Assembly (NCBI RefSeq): GCF_013283745.1
Contig: NZ_JABSTZ010000001.1
Coordinates: forward strand, 1,072,406 to 1,136,405
Source: Aeromicrobium stalagmiti
Lineage (GTDB): Bacteria; Actinomycetota; Actinomycetes; Propionibacteriales; Nocardioidaceae
Length of the DNA stretch: 64,000 bases
Direction of reading: 5' to 3'
Position numbers and translations under genes: made by a program. Numbering within the stretch: position 1 is the first letter of the stretch; each line of letters starts with the position of its first letter. Under the pieces are notes generated by a model that did no database searches, was not told the origin of the DNA, and saw only the letters and a program-made list of their open reading frames with translations. This document shows, piece by piece, positions 17,034 to 26,153 of this stretch.

Positions 17034-17462
17034 ATGAGCGATCGACCTGACCCGGCCCACCAACGCCCCGAGGGGCTCGACGACCAGACCGTGGAGGCGC
17101 TCGGCAAGCTGAGCGAGGCCCTCGAGGTCGTGGAGGAGGCCCGGGGGCACCTCTACGCCTTCCACCGTCGGTGCGGCGAGGCCGACCTGATGCTCGGCGA
17201 CGCCGTCGACCTGCTGAAGGAGGCCGGCCACGACGACGTCGCCGACCGGATCACGACCGAGCTCGTCGGCCGCAACATCGTCGAGGGTCGGTGGTCGTTC
17301 CAGGTCGTCGAGGAGTACGACGACGGCTACTACGCGGCGTTCCGCGAGCACGAGCAGCGGGCGCGGGACGAGCTCGCCGACGGCAGGCGGCACCTGTTCG
17401 AGGCGGAGATGAAGGAGGACCGGCGCACCCACGGCCGCCGGCACCACGAGGCGACTCCCTGA
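17034..17462 (+). CDS. Conserved actinobacterial hypothetical protein
   Basis: A 142-residue soluble, highly charged protein, predicted almost wholly helical: LSEALEVVEEARGHLYAFHRRCGEADLMLGDAVDLLKEAGH, then a DRITTELVGRNIVEGRWSFQVVEEYDDGYY core and a Lys/Arg/His-rich end. Its sequence resembles a family I have seen widely in Nocardioidaceae, without known function. It starts 36 bp after the GGDEF gene on the same strand and could share a transcript with it. Confidence 0.7.
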   Translation: MSDRPDPAHQRPEGLDDQTVEALGKLSEALEVVEEARGHLYAFHRRCGEADLMLGDAVDLLKEAGHDDVADRITTELVGRNIVEGRWSFQVVEEYDDGYYAAFREHEQRARDELADGRRHLFEAEMKEDRRTHGRRHHEATP

Positions 17463-17534
17463 TTCTCAGGTCTTTTCATGATTGGCCCGCTGCCGGCCGG
17501 GTACACCGTCGTCAGTCGACGAAAGGAGCCCCCC

Positions 17535-17708
17535 ATGGGACTCGGAGACAAGATCAGCAACGCAGCCGAGGACGCCAAGGGCAAGGTCAAGGAGGCCACC
17601 GGCAAGGCGACCGACGACAAGTCGCTCGAGGCCGAGGGCAAGGGCGACCAGTCCAAGGCAGACCTCAAGGACGCCGGCGAGAAGGTCAAGGACGCCTTCA
17701 AGCACTGA
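17535..17708 (+). CDS. CsbD family stress protein
   Basis: A 57-residue protein, MGLGDKISNAAEDAKGKVKEATGKA and onward, a textbook CsbD-like protein: Ala/Lys/Gly/Asp-rich, amphipathic, and usually induced by general stress. ATG 17535 follows GAAAGGAGCCCCCC. An ORF from 17478 exists but its N-terminal part has no family similarity. It is followed by a strong hairpin terminator. Confidence 0.9.
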   Translation: MGLGDKISNAAEDAKGKVKEATGKATDDKSLEAEGKGDQSKADLKDAGEKVKDAFKH

Positions 17709-17724
17709 GTGTTCCCCACGATCG

Positions 17725-17759
17725 CGGGCGCATCGACCACACGCTGGTCGGGGCGCCCG
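17725..17759. terminator. Bidirectional hairpin terminator
   Basis: CGGGCGC-AT-CGACC / loop / GGTCG-GG-GCGCCCG forms a long GC stem between the convergent csbD and acyl-CoA ligase genes. No U-tract follows, as is common in actinobacteria. Confidence 0.6.
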
Positions 17760-17784
17760 TTCGTGCGTCCGATCCCGAGCGGCC

Positions 17785-19404
17785 TCAGCCGAGCAGCTGC
17801 TCCGCCTCGGCCCGCATCTGCACCTTGCGCACCTTGCCGGTGACGGTCATCGGGAACTCGTCGACGAGGTGGACGTAGCGGGGGATCTTGTAGTGCGCGA
17901 GCTGCCCGGTGCAGAACTCCCTCACGGTCGCCACGTCGAGGTCGGCCGTGCCGGGCTTCATCCGGATCCACGCCATGAGCTCCTCGCCGTACTTCTGGTC
18001 GGTCACCCCGATGACCTGGGCGTCGAGCACGTCGGGGTGGGTCAGCAGGAACTCCTCGATCTCGCGCGGATAGATGTTCTCGCCTCCGCGGATCACCATG
18101 TCCTTGATGCGGCCGGTGATGTTGACGTAGCCGTCCGCGTCCATCACGCCGAGGTCGCCGGTGTGCATCCAACCGTCGGCGTCGATAGCCTCGGCGGTCT
18201 TGTCGGGCTGCTCCCAGTAGCCGAGCATCACCGAGTAGCCCCGCGTGCACAGCTCGCCCGCCTCGCCGTGGGGCAGGGGCGCCCCGGTCAGCGGGTCGAC
18301 GATCATGACCTCGAGGTGGGGCCCCACGCGGCCGACCGTCGACACCCGGCGCTCGATCGAGTCGTCGGTACGGGTCTGCATCGACACCGGCGACGTCTCG
18401 GTCATGCCGTAGCAGATCGACACCTCGGCCATCCCGAGCCGCTCGATGACCTGCTTCATGGTCTCGACCGGGCACGGCGAGCCGGCCATGATGCCGGTGC
18501 GCAGCGAGGTCAGGTCGAGCTCGTCGACGAGGGGGTCGGCCAGCATCGCGATGAACATGGTCGGCACGCCGTACAACGAGGTGCAGCGCTCGGCGGCGAC
18601 CGATCGCAGGGTCGCGGCCGGGTCGAACCCGGGCGCCGGGATGACCATCGTCGCCCCGTGCGTGGTGCAGGCGAGGTTGCCCATGACCATGCCGAAGCAG
18701 TGGTAGAACGGCACGGGGATGCAGACCCGGTCGTGCTCGGTGTAGTCGATCAGCTCGCCGACGAACCAGCCGTTGTTGAGGATGTTGGTGTGCGACAGCG
18801 TCGCCCCCTTGGGGAACCCCGTCGTGCCGGACGTGTACTGGATGTTGATGGCGTCCGATGCCACCAGGTCGGCGCCGATCGTCGCGAGCCGGTCACGGTC
18901 GCCGCGTGCACCACGGTCGCGCAGCTCGTCCCACGACGACTCGCCGATCAGCACGACGTCGACCAGCCCCGGGTGCTCGGCCCGGGCCTCGTCGATCATG
19001 TCGGCATAGCTGGAGCCCTTGAACGCGGGCACCGCCACGATCGTCCGCATGGCCGACTGCCCGACGACGAACGACAGCTCGTGGGCCCGATAGGCCGGGT
19101 TGACGTTGACCAGGATCGCGCCGATGCGGGCAGTCGCGTACTGCACGAACACCCACTCGGGGCAGTTCGGTGCCCAGATGCCGACGCGGTCGCCCTTCTC
19201 GACGCCGAGGTCGAGCAGCCCGAGCGCGACGGTGTCGACCTCGGCCAGCAGCTCGTCGTACGTCCACCGCCGCCCGCTCGCGGAGTCGACGAGCGCCTCG
19301 CGGGCGCCGTGGGCGCGGACCGTCGCGACGAGGTTGTCGCCGATCGTGTCGGTGAGCAGGCGCGCGTCGGTCGGGCCGGCCGCCTGGCTGAGGGTCGCGG
19401 ACAT
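17785..19404 (-). CDS. Fatty-acyl-CoA synthetase / AMP-binding protein
   Basis: A 539-residue member of the ANL adenylating family (medium or long-chain fatty acid CoA ligase, FadD-type). The P-loop YTSGTTGFPKGAT, the A5-type GYSVMLGYWE region, and TGDLGVMDADGYVNITGRIKDMVIRGGENIYP are all complete, and the late Lys (TGKVRKVQM) is present. It activates fatty acids with ATP and then CoA. It sits 45 bp upstream, on the opposite side of a divergent boundary, from the PlsC/hydrolase pair on the same strand. With many acyl-CoA enzymes in the window it probably serves lipid catabolism. Confidence 0.92.
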   Translation of the reverse strand: MSATLSQAAGPTDARLLTDTIGDNLVATVRAHGAREALVDSASGRRWTYDELLAEVDTVALGLLDLGVEKGDRVGIWAPNCPEWVFVQYATARIGAILVNVNPAYRAHELSFVVGQSAMRTIVAVPAFKGSSYADMIDEARAEHPGLVDVVLIGESSWDELRDRGARGDRDRLATIGADLVASDAINIQYTSGTTGFPKGATLSHTNILNNGWFVGELIDYTEHDRVCIPVPFYHCFGMVMGNLACTTHGATMVIPAPGFDPAATLRSVAAERCTSLYGVPTMFIAMLADPLVDELDLTSLRTGIMAGSPCPVETMKQVIERLGMAEVSICYGMTETSPVSMQTRTDDSIERRVSTVGRVGPHLEVMIVDPLTGAPLPHGEAGELCTRGYSVMLGYWEQPDKTAEAIDADGWMHTGDLGVMDADGYVNITGRIKDMVIRGGENIYPREIEEFLLTHPDVLDAQVIGVTDQKYGEELMAWIRMKPGTADLDVATVREFCTGQLAHYKIPRYVHLVDEFPMTVTGKVRKVQMRAEAEQLLG

Positions 19405-19449
19405 CGTGCTCCTCCCCGGGAGCCCGCTGTGACCCCCGTCACGACGAGC

Positions 19450-20127
19450 CTAGGCGGGGGCTGATCCGCCGAGGCGCGCGGGCACCCAGGGCTCGCCCGG
19501 CGGGTGCGGTCCGTACGCGTCCTGCACCTCGTGGAGCAGGGCGGTCATCGCGGCGCGCAGCACGGCGGTGAGCTCCTCGGCCGTGCCGGTCGGCGCGATG
19601 GGCTCCCCGATCGAGACCATGACCGGGGTCTTGGTCCGCCCGAGGTGCTTCTCGCCGCCCTTGGGCCAGATGCGCTGCGACCCCCACACGATGCTCGGGA
19701 TGATCGGGACGCCGGCCTCGAGCGCCATGCGGGCCGCCCCCGTCTTGAGCTCCTTGATCTCGAGGCTGAGGCTGATCGTCGCCTCGGGATAGATGCCGAC
19801 GACCTCACCGGCCCGCAGCTCCTCGACCGCAGCCAGGTAGGCGTCGTGGCCCGCCGACCGGTCGACCGGGATGACCTTGCAGCCCCACATCAGCCAACGG
19901 ACGAGCAGGTTGCGCCGCAGCTCGGTCTTGCCCATGAACCGGATGAGGCGTCGGTCGACGGAGCGGGCGTTGATGCCCAGATAGGTGAAGTCGACGTAGC
20001 TCGTGTGGTTGATCGCGAGGACCGCTCCGCCGGTGGCGGGCAGGCGGTGCGGCCCGACCCGCGTCGTCCGGTGCCCGGTCACGAGGTTGGCCACGCGGAA
20101 CACCAGGACGAGCAGGGCGTAGATCAC
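19450..20127 (-). CDS. 1-acyl-sn-glycerol-3-phosphate acyltransferase (PlsC-like)
   Basis: A 225-residue acyltransferase with the four PlsC blocks: NHTSYVDF (HX4D catalytic motif), MGKTELRR, IYPEATIS (EGT-like block, here PEAT) and the later VPIIPSIVWG. One N-terminal hydrophobic helix anchors it to the membrane. It transfers an acyl chain in phosphatidic acid or related lipid synthesis. Its GTG start (20127) overlaps the stop of the upstream hydrolase as GTGA, so the two are translationally coupled. Confidence 0.88.
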   Translation of the reverse strand: MIYALLVLVFRVANLVTGHRTTRVGPHRLPATGGAVLAINHTSYVDFTYLGINARSVDRRLIRFMGKTELRRNLLVRWLMWGCKVIPVDRSAGHDAYLAAVEELRAGEVVGIYPEATISLSLEIKELKTGAARMALEAGVPIIPSIVWGSQRIWPKGGEKHLGRTKTPVMVSIGEPIAPTGTAEELTAVLRAAMTALLHEVQDAYGPHPPGEPWVPARLGGSAPA

Positions 20128-20948
20128 AGCGTCTCCAGGATCTCCAAGGTTCGAGCCCAGGCCGTCGAGCTCGGGTCGATGACGACGAAGTGATCGCCCT
20201 CGACCTCCGCGAGTTCGGCATCCGCCCCTGCTGCCGTCGCCCGCTCAACGTAGTCGATCGACTGGCTCAGGGGAACGGTGTCGTCGGACGACCCGTGCAC
20301 GCAGCGCACGGGCACGTCGAGCGGGATGACGCGGGTGGGGTCGGCGAGGTCGTAGCGCTCGTCGACCGATCCGCCCATGAGCTGCTGCACGGCACCCCCG
20401 CCGAGGTTGGCCGCGGTCGAGGCGTCGAGGTCGAGCACCCCGGCCTGCGAGATCGCGGCGGTGACCGGCACGGCCGGATCGGCCCAGTCCGAGCCGGCCA
20501 GCTGCGGCCGTCCGGCGGCCCAGACCGCCAGGTGCCCGCCGGCGGAGTGCCCGAGGGTGATGACCCTGGCGGTGTCGACGCCGTCGATCGTGGCCAGCGC
20601 GTCGATCGCCGCGGCGACGTCGTCGAACGTCGCCGGGTAGCCGCCGCCGTCGCCGACCCGGCGATACTCGATGTTGTAGGCCGTCCAGCCCTCCTCGACG
20701 AGGGACGCGGCCAGCGGCCGACCCAGCGAGAGGTCGTACTGCGCCTTCCAGAACCCGCCGTGGATCACCACCACCACGCCCTTGGAGGCGCCGGTCGGAC
20801 GGGACAGCTCGGCGAACTGCTGCGGTCCCGGGCCGTACGTGATCTTCTCCACGCCGTCCTCCTCGTCGGTGCGGCCGCTGCTGTCGGGCGACGAGCACGC
20901 CGCCAGCACGGCTGCCGCCATCAGGGTGAGCATGCTGCGTCGGTCCAC
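20124..20948 (-). CDS. Lipoprotein alpha/beta hydrolase
   Basis: A 274-residue esterase-like protein of the BD-FAE/dienelactone branch. GTG 20948 gives a short lipoprotein signal (VDRRSMLTLMAAAVLAACSS; lipobox LAAC), which an earlier start at 21053 would bury. HGGFW is the oxyanion loop, GHSAGGHL holds the nucleophile Ser, HGSSDDTVP the Asp, and GDHFVVIDP the His. It is anchored outside the membrane and may deacylate lipids or remove acyl groups; its coupling to PlsC suggests acyl-lipid metabolism. It diverges from the K+/H+ antiporter. Confidence 0.85.
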   Translation of the reverse strand: MDRRSMLTLMAAAVLAACSSPDSSGRTDEEDGVEKITYGPGPQQFAELSRPTGASKGVVVVIHGGFWKAQYDLSLGRPLAASLVEEGWTAYNIEYRRVGDGGGYPATFDDVAAAIDALATIDGVDTARVITLGHSAGGHLAVWAAGRPQLAGSDWADPAVPVTAAISQAGVLDLDASTAANLGGGAVQQLMGGSVDERYDLADPTRVIPLDVPVRCVHGSSDDTVPLSQSIDYVERATAAGADAELAEVEGDHFVVIDPSSTAWARTLEILETL

Positions 20949-21069
20949 GGTGCCATCCCACCGGACAGCCGGTCCGGCCGCCACCCCAACGCGATCGGCG
21001 AGTGGTGAGGGCGCCCTTCGAACACCGATAGAATCAGGGTCCGTCGAGTTCATGGGGAGGAGAACCTTC

Positions 21070-22560
21070 GTGGACGTGCATGACCTCGACCGCTACCTGC
21101 TGGTCGGGGCCGCGGTGCTCATCCTCGCCGTCCTCGCGGTCCGCCTCTCGGTCAGCATCGGCCTGCCGTCGCTGCTGGTCTACCTCGGTCTCGGCCTGAT
21201 GCTCGGCAGCTCCGGCCTCGGCATCGAGTTCGCCGACGCCGATCTCGCCCACGCGCTCGGCTTCGGCGGGCTCGTGCTGATCCTGGCCGAGGGTGGTCTG
21301 ACGACCAAGTGGGAGCACGTCCGACCCAATCTGGGCTACGGCCTGCTGCTGGCGACGCTGGGCTCGGCCATCAGCGTCGTCGTGGTGGCGACGGGCGCCC
21401 ACCTGTTCCTCGGGCTCGAGTGGGAGCTCGCGATCCTGCTGGCCGCCGTGCTCACCCCGACCGATGCGGCCGCCGTCTTCTCGGTCCTGCGGACCGTTCC
21501 CCTGAAGTCGTCGGTCACGGGCACGCTCGAGGCCGAGTCCGGCCTCAACGACGCCCCCATCGTCGTGCTGGTCGTCGCGATCAGCGCGGGCGACGTCGCC
21601 GACAAGGGCGTCGGCTACCTCGTGGGCCTCGTCGTGTTCGAGCTCGTCGTCGGTGCACTGTTCGGTGTCGGCATCGGGTGGTTCGGTGCGTGGCTCCTGC
21701 GCCGGGTCGCGCTGCCGGCGTCCGGTCTCTACCCGCTCGTCGTCATCGCCTTCACGGTGCTGGCCTACGGCGCCGCGGCCGCGGTCCACGCCAGCGGGTT
21801 CGCCGCGGTCTACGTCGCGGCCCTGGTGCTCGGCAGCGCCGACCTTCCCCACCGCACGGCCACGCGCTCGTTCATCGAGGGGGTCGGCTGGCTCGCCCAG
21901 ATCGGCCTGTTCGTCATGCTCGGGCTGCTCGCGAGTCCCGACGAGCTGCAGTGGTGGCACGTCTGGCACGGCATCGTCGTCGGAGCGATCCTCACGTTCG
22001 TGGCGCGCCCGCTCACCGTCATGGCGTGTGCGGTGTGGTTCGGCCGCAGCCCACGCGAGCAGCTCTTCGTGGGCTGGGCGGGCCTGCGCGGGGCGGTGCC
22101 GATCGTGCTCGCGACGATCCCGCTGTCGGCCGGGGTCGCGGGGTCGCGCGACCTGTTCAACGTCGTGTTCGTCGCTGTTGTCATCTACACCCTGCTGCAG
22201 GCCGCGCCGCTGGCGCAGCTCGCCGCGGCGTGCGGCGTGCTGTCCGACGCGGCGCGCGACGTCGAGGTCGAGGCCGCGCCGCTCGAGCGCGTCTCGGCCG
22301 ACCTCCTGCAGATCAGGGTGCCGCACGGCTCGCGGCTCGCGGGCGTCGAGGTCGGCGAGCTGCGCCTGCCGGTCGGCGCCTCGGTCACCCTCGTGGTGCG
22401 CGACGAGAAGACCTTCGTCCCGCACCGCACCGACCGGATCGCGATCCACGACGACCTGCTGATCGTCGCCGAGCGCTCGGTCCGCGAGCAGACCGAGAGC
22501 CGGCTGCGCGAGGTCGGACGCCACGGCCGACTGGCCGGCTGGGGCAGGGACGCGCCCTAG
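21070..22560 (+). CDS. Potassium/proton antiporter (NhaP2/CvrA type)
   Basis: A 496-residue CPA-family antiporter: about 12 hydrophobic helices with the exchanger core LTPTDAAAVFSVLR and ESGLNDAP (ion-binding Asp), then a cytosolic C-terminal RCK_C/TrkA_C domain (IRVPHGSRLAGVEVGELRLPVGASVTLVVRD). It exports K+ (or Na+) in exchange for protons. GTG 21070 is chosen because GGGGAGGAG lies 7 bp before it; an ATG at 21052 is also in frame. It is a single gene, divergent from the lipoprotein hydrolase. Confidence 0.9.
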   Translation: MDVHDLDRYLLVGAAVLILAVLAVRLSVSIGLPSLLVYLGLGLMLGSSGLGIEFADADLAHALGFGGLVLILAEGGLTTKWEHVRPNLGYGLLLATLGSAISVVVVATGAHLFLGLEWELAILLAAVLTPTDAAAVFSVLRTVPLKSSVTGTLEAESGLNDAPIVVLVVAISAGDVADKGVGYLVGLVVFELVVGALFGVGIGWFGAWLLRRVALPASGLYPLVVIAFTVLAYGAAAAVHASGFAAVYVAALVLGSADLPHRTATRSFIEGVGWLAQIGLFVMLGLLASPDELQWWHVWHGIVVGAILTFVARPLTVMACAVWFGRSPREQLFVGWAGLRGAVPIVLATIPLSAGVAGSRDLFNVVFVAVVIYTLLQAAPLAQLAAACGVLSDAARDVEVEAAPLERVSADLLQIRVPHGSRLAGVEVGELRLPVGASVTLVVRDEKTFVPHRTDRIAIHDDLLIVAERSVREQTESRLREVGRHGRLAGWGRDAP

Positions 22561-22585
22561 CCCCGAGGGGTGTGGCGGCTGGCGG

Positions 22586-23092
22586 TCAGGGCAGCGGCAC
22601 GACGGGGACGCACACGCGGATGTCGCGGTCGGTCTTGACCGAGGTGCGGGACTTGCTCTTGAGGCCCGAGAAGTTGTTGCCGACCACCACGGTGACACCA
22701 CCGGGGACCTCGATGTCGAGCTCGGCGTACGTGACCTTGTCGCGGAACTGCGCGGCGACGAGCTTGACCCGCGGATCGTCCCGGTTGGGGGTCAGGATCG
22801 CGACCCGGCCGGGCGTGGCCTGGCTCGTGCTGTTGCCGATCTGCCCGCCGAGGAAGCCGTTGGCCTGCAGGTTGATCGTGACGCGGTTGGCGAGACCGGA
22901 GCGGGTCGACGCGTTGAACACGTTGACCCGCACGACGTTGCTGTTGAGGTCGGTGCCGGCCTTGACGACCGAGGCCCGGCAGCCGGCGGTGGGCTCAGCG
23001 GCCTCGGTGCCCGAGACCAGAAGGCGGACGCCGACGATCGTGCCGACGACGAAGACGACGACCGCGACGGTCATCGTGGCGATACGGGTCAT
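22586..23092 (-). CDS. LytR_C domain membrane protein
   Basis: A 168-residue protein with one N-terminal transmembrane helix (IATMTVAVVVFVVGTIVGVRLLV) and an extracytoplasmic LytR_C domain (VRVNVFNASTRSGLANRVTINLQANGF...GRVAILTPNRDDPRVKLVAAQF). The catalytic LytR-CpsA-Psr domain is absent. Related stand-alone LytR_C proteins in mycobacteria affect cell envelope integrity. Its ATG overlaps the stop of the upstream 100-residue protein as ATGA, so the two form an operon. Confidence 0.85.
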   Translation of the reverse strand: MTRIATMTVAVVVFVVGTIVGVRLLVSGTEAAEPTAGCRASVVKAGTDLNSNVVRVNVFNASTRSGLANRVTINLQANGFLGGQIGNSTSQATPGRVAILTPNRDDPRVKLVAAQFRDKVTYAELDIEVPGGVTVVVGNNFSGLKSKSRTSVKTDRDIRVCVPVVPLP

Positions 23093-23391
23093 GCGTGCTT
23101 GCCGATCGAGTGGACGCGGGCGTGGAGCATGTTGCGCTGCTGCAGCGCGGCGCGCAGGGCGCGGTGCAGGCCGTCCTCGAGATAGAGCTCGCCGCGCCAG
23201 CTGACGACATGGGCGAAGAGGTCACCGAAGTAGGTCGAGTCGTCGTCGAGCAGGTGCTCGAGGTCGAGCTGGGTCTTGGTGGTCGTGAGGTCGTCGAGAC
23301 GCACCTGGGAGGGGGAGATCTCGGCCCACAGGCTCTGCGAGAGCCCGTGGTCGGGATAGGGACGCCCGTCGCTCACCCTCCTGAAGATCAC
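23089..23391 (-). CDS. Conserved actinobacterial protein (often labelled VapB-like)
   Basis: A 100-residue protein, MIFRRVSDGRPYPDHGLSQ and onward, ending LYLEDGLHRALRAALQQRNMLHARVHSIGK. It is a well conserved actinobacterial family that automated pipelines sometimes name a VapB antitoxin. No toxin gene is adjacent, so that label is not supported here. The partner is instead a coupled LytR_C envelope protein (ATGA overlap). Function unknown. Confidence 0.8.
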   Translation of the reverse strand: MIFRRVSDGRPYPDHGLSQSLWAEISPSQVRLDDLTTTKTQLDLEHLLDDDSTYFGDLFAHVVSWRGELYLEDGLHRALRAALQQRNMLHARVHSIGKHA

Positions 23392-23439
23392 CCGGTCAGT
23401 CTAGACAGACCAACGCTGGTACGCCGGTAGCCTTGGCCC

Positions 23440-25167
23440 ATGACGACGAGCGACGACGCCCAGACAGCTGCCGAGGAGGCCGCCCAGGCCGCCGCAGAGG
23501 CACAGGCTGTCGCCGAGGCGGCGCAGAAGAGGGCCGAGGAGCTGGCTGCCGCGGCAGCCCAGGCCCAGGCCCAGGCCCAGGCCACGGAACCCGCGGCAGC
23601 GGCGCCGGCCGAGGCACCGGCCGCGGCGGCCAGCGAGATCGTCGAGATCGTCACGGCCGGCTACACGTTCGAGGGCACCGCCATCGAGATGGGAGCACTC
23701 GTCGACGGCGGTCCCGTGCCCGCGGCGCAGGTGCGGATCCCGCTCGCGATGCTCAACCGTCACGGCCTCGTCGCCGGCGCCACCGGCACCGGCAAGACCA
23801 AGACCCTGCAGGTGCTCGCCGAGCAGATCGCCGCCAACGGCGTGCCGGTCTTCGCCGCCGACATCAAGGGTGACCTGTCGGGCATCGCCACGGCCGGCAC
23901 GCCCAACGACAAGCTGCTCGAGCGCACCCGCAGCATCGGGCAGGACTGGCAGCCGGTCGCCTCCGCGACCGAGTACTACGCGCTGGGCGGTGTCGGCATG
24001 GGGCTGCCGGTCCGCGCGACGATCGACGGCTTCGGCCCGACGCTGCTGTCCAAGGTGCTGGGCCTCAACGCGACCCAGGAGTCGTCCCTGGGTCTGGTGT
24101 TCCACTACGCCCGCAAGGCGTCGCTGCCACTGATCGACCTCGACGACCTGCGCGACGTCCTGACCTACCTGACCGGCGACGGCAAGGCCGAGCTGAAGGC
24201 GCTCGGCGGATTGTCGGCCGCGACGGTCGGCGTCATCCTGCGCGAGCTGATCGCGTTCGCCGACGAGGGTGCCGACCAGTTCTTCGGCCAGCCCGAGATC
24301 GTGGTCTCCGACTTCCTGCGCACGGCACCCGACGGACGGGGCATCGTCTCGCTGCTCGAGGTGCCGGGCGTGCAGGACAAGCCGGCGCTGTTCTCGACGT
24401 TCCTCATGTACCTGCTCAACCAGCTCTTCACCGAGCTGCCGGAGGTCGGCGACTCCGACAAGCCCAAGCTGGTCTTCTTCTTCGACGAGGCGCACCTGCT
24501 GTTCGCCGACGCGTCCGACGACTTCCTCGAGACGATCACGCAGACCGTCCGCCTCATCCGCTCCAAGGGCGTCGGCATCTTCTTCGTCACGCAGACCCCC
24601 AAGGACGTCCCGAGCGACGTCCTGGCACAGCTCGGCTCGCGGGTGCAGCACCAGCTGCGGGCGCACACCCCCGACGCGGCCAAGGCGCTCAAGGCGACGG
24701 TGTCGACCTACCCCAACACGACCTACGACCTCGAGGAGGTGCTGACGTCGCTCGGCATCGGCGAGGCCATCGTCACCGTCATGAGCGACAAGGGTGCACC
24801 GACGCCGGTCGCCTGGACCCGCCTGCGGGCGCCGCAGGGATCGATGGACCCGACGCCGTCCGACCAGATCCAGGCCGCCGTCGCGTCCTCGCCGCTGCTC
24901 GCCAAGTACGGCACGGCGGTCGACCCCGAGTCGGCCAGCGAGATCCTCGGTGCCAAGGGGGCCGCGGCGGCCGCGGCAGCCCAGCAGGCCGAGGCTGACG
25001 CGAGGGTGCAGAAGGAGGCCGAGCGCATCGAGAAGCAGGCCCCGAGGCGATCGACGACCCGCTCCTCGCGGTCTAACCGGATGTCGCCGGTCGACCGGGC
25101 CGTGGGCGAGGCGAGCCGCACGATCGCCCGAGAGCTCATCAAGAACCTGTTCAGAAAACGTCGTTGA
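23440..25167 (+). CDS. HerA-like (DUF853) ATPase/helicase
   Basis: A 575-residue FtsK/HerA-superfamily ATPase. Residues about 1-65 are an Ala/Gln/Glu-rich low-complexity coiled coil with four perfect GCCCAG codon-pair repeats. The ATPase core follows: Walker A GATGTGKTKT (about residue 113), the IKGDLSGI strand, Walker B LVFFFDEAHLLF, and the sensor-like FVTQTPKDVP. The C-terminus is Lys/Arg-rich. DUF853 proteins are thought to translocate DNA or act in repair; no NurA nuclease partner is nearby, so the task is unknown. Confidence 0.85.
   Translation: MTTSDDAQTAAEEAAQAAAEAQAVAEAAQKRAEELAAAAAQAQAQAQATEPAAAAPAEAPAAAASEIVEIVTAGYTFEGTAIEMGALVDGGPVPAAQVRIPLAMLNRHGLVAGATGTGKTKTLQVLAEQIAANGVPVFAADIKGDLSGIATAGTPNDKLLERTRSIGQDWQPVASATEYYALGGVGMGLPVRATIDGFGPTLLSKVLGLNATQESSLGLVFHYARKASLPLIDLDDLRDVLTYLTGDGKAELKALGGLSAATVGVILRELIAFADEGADQFFGQPEIVVSDFLRTAPDGRGIVSLLEVPGVQDKPALFSTFLMYLLNQLFTELPEVGDSDKPKLVFFFDEAHLLFADASDDFLETITQTVRLIRSKGVGIFFVTQTPKDVPSDVLAQLGSRVQHQLRAHTPDAAKALKATVSTYPNTTYDLEEVLTSLGIGEAIVTVMSDKGAPTPVAWTRLRAPQGSMDPTPSDQIQAAVASSPLLAKYGTAVDPESASEILGAKGAAAAAAAQQAEADARVQKEAERIEKQAPRRSTTRSSRSNRMSPVDRAVGEASRTIARELIKNLFRKRR
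23557..23580 (+). repeat. Hexanucleotide repeat in HerA-like gene
   Basis: Four perfect tandem copies of GCCCAG encode Ala-Gln repeats in the N-terminal low-complexity segment. Such a tract could change length by slippage without breaking the frame. Confidence 0.8.
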
Positions 25168-25273
25168 GGGGTACTAGCGTCGCCGTGCGGGGAAATTCTC
25201 GACGACCCTGAGGAAGAAATCAGGGAGTCCACTGGTTGTGGATGTCGGGAAAGCACACAAAGATGAAACACAG

Positions 25274-25295
25274 GAAGGCGCACCTGGGCGCCTTC
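25274..25295. terminator. Hairpin between HerA-like gene and PAP2 gene
   Basis: GAAGGCGC-ACCTGG-GCGCCTTC is a perfect 8-bp stem in the 166-bp gap, 39 bp before the PAP2 start. It lacks a U-tract. It may end the helicase transcript or sit in the leader of the PAP2 mRNA. Confidence 0.4.
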
Positions 25296-25333
25296 TGCTG
25301 GGTCAGGGGCCCGAGCGACGCACAGGAGGCGTG

Positions 25334-26140
25334 ATGACCCAGTCGGCTCAGCAGACGACCCCGGCGGTGGCCGAGAGCACGTCCGACCGCGTGCTGCACG
25401 CCGTCACCCGTGCAGGGTTCGAGATCGCGCTGATCGCCGTCCTCTACGTCGGCTACTGCATCACCCGCACGTTCGCCTCGACCGCGTTCGCACCTGCCCG
25501 AGGCCGCGCGCTCGACATCCTGACGTTCGAGAAGTCCTGGCGCATCGACGTCGAGTCGTGGCTCAACGACCAGTTCCTCGCCCACGACTGGCTCGGCGTC
25601 GCCGCCAGCTACTGGTACGCCACGACGCACTACCTGGTCACCCTGGCGGTGCTGATCTGGCTCTACCGGCGCGGCGCCGTCCAGTACGTCACCGCGCGGC
25701 GCGCGATCGTCCTCGCCTCGCTGATCGGGCTGACGCTCTACCTCCTGATGCCGACGGCGCCTCCGCGCCTGGTCGGCGGCTACCACGACATCCTCAGCCT
25801 CCACTCCGGCATCGGCTGGTGGAGCCAGAACGGGTCCGCGCCCAAGGGTCTCGGCGACATCACCAACGAGCTCGCCGCCTTCCCGTCGCTCCACGCCGGA
25901 TGGGCCCTGTGGGTCGCGATCGTGCTGATCCGCGCCGGGGTGCCGCGCGTCGTGCAGGGCATCGGGCTCGCCTATGCGGCCACCATGACGCTCGTCATCA
26001 TCGGAACGGGCAACCACTGGGTCGTCGACGCGGTCGCCGGCTGGGCGGTCGTGCTGGTCGCCTTCGGGGTGTCGATCGCGTGGGAGCGCAAGGGTCCGGC
26101 CGGAGCGCACGACGACGACGAGGTGCTCGTCGCGACCTAG
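25334..26140 (+). CDS. PAP2 superfamily membrane phosphatase/transferase
   Basis: A 268-residue integral membrane protein with about six helices. It carries motif 2 (FPSLHAGWA, catalytic His) and motif 3 (GTGNHWVVDAVAGW, nucleophile His) of the PAP2/AUR1 group; motif 1 is degenerate. Such actinobacterial proteins are often annotated as phosphatidic acid phosphatase or inositol-phosphotransferase-like enzymes acting on the outer face of the membrane. ATG 25334 follows ACAGGAGGCGTG, which settles the start over the ORF at 25238. Confidence 0.85.
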   Translation: MTQSAQQTTPAVAESTSDRVLHAVTRAGFEIALIAVLYVGYCITRTFASTAFAPARGRALDILTFEKSWRIDVESWLNDQFLAHDWLGVAASYWYATTHYLVTLAVLIWLYRRGAVQYVTARRAIVLASLIGLTLYLLMPTAPPRLVGGYHDILSLHSGIGWWSQNGSAPKGLGDITNELAAFPSLHAGWALWVAIVLIRAGVPRVVQGIGLAYAATMTLVIIGTGNHWVVDAVAGWAVVLVAFGVSIAWERKGPAGAHDDDEVLVAT

Positions 26141-26153
26141 CGGGTCGTTCGCG

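Noticed and set aside
23089..23391. VapB antitoxin of a toxin-antitoxin pair
   Set aside because: The name is a pipeline label for this family; there is no PIN-domain toxin next to it, and the coupled gene encodes a LytR_C envelope protein.
25168..25333. A riboswitch (for example cyclic di-AMP type) in the leader of the PAP2 gene
   Set aside because: GTGCGGGGAAATT looked suggestive, but the remaining conserved blocks are missing; only one simple hairpin is supported.
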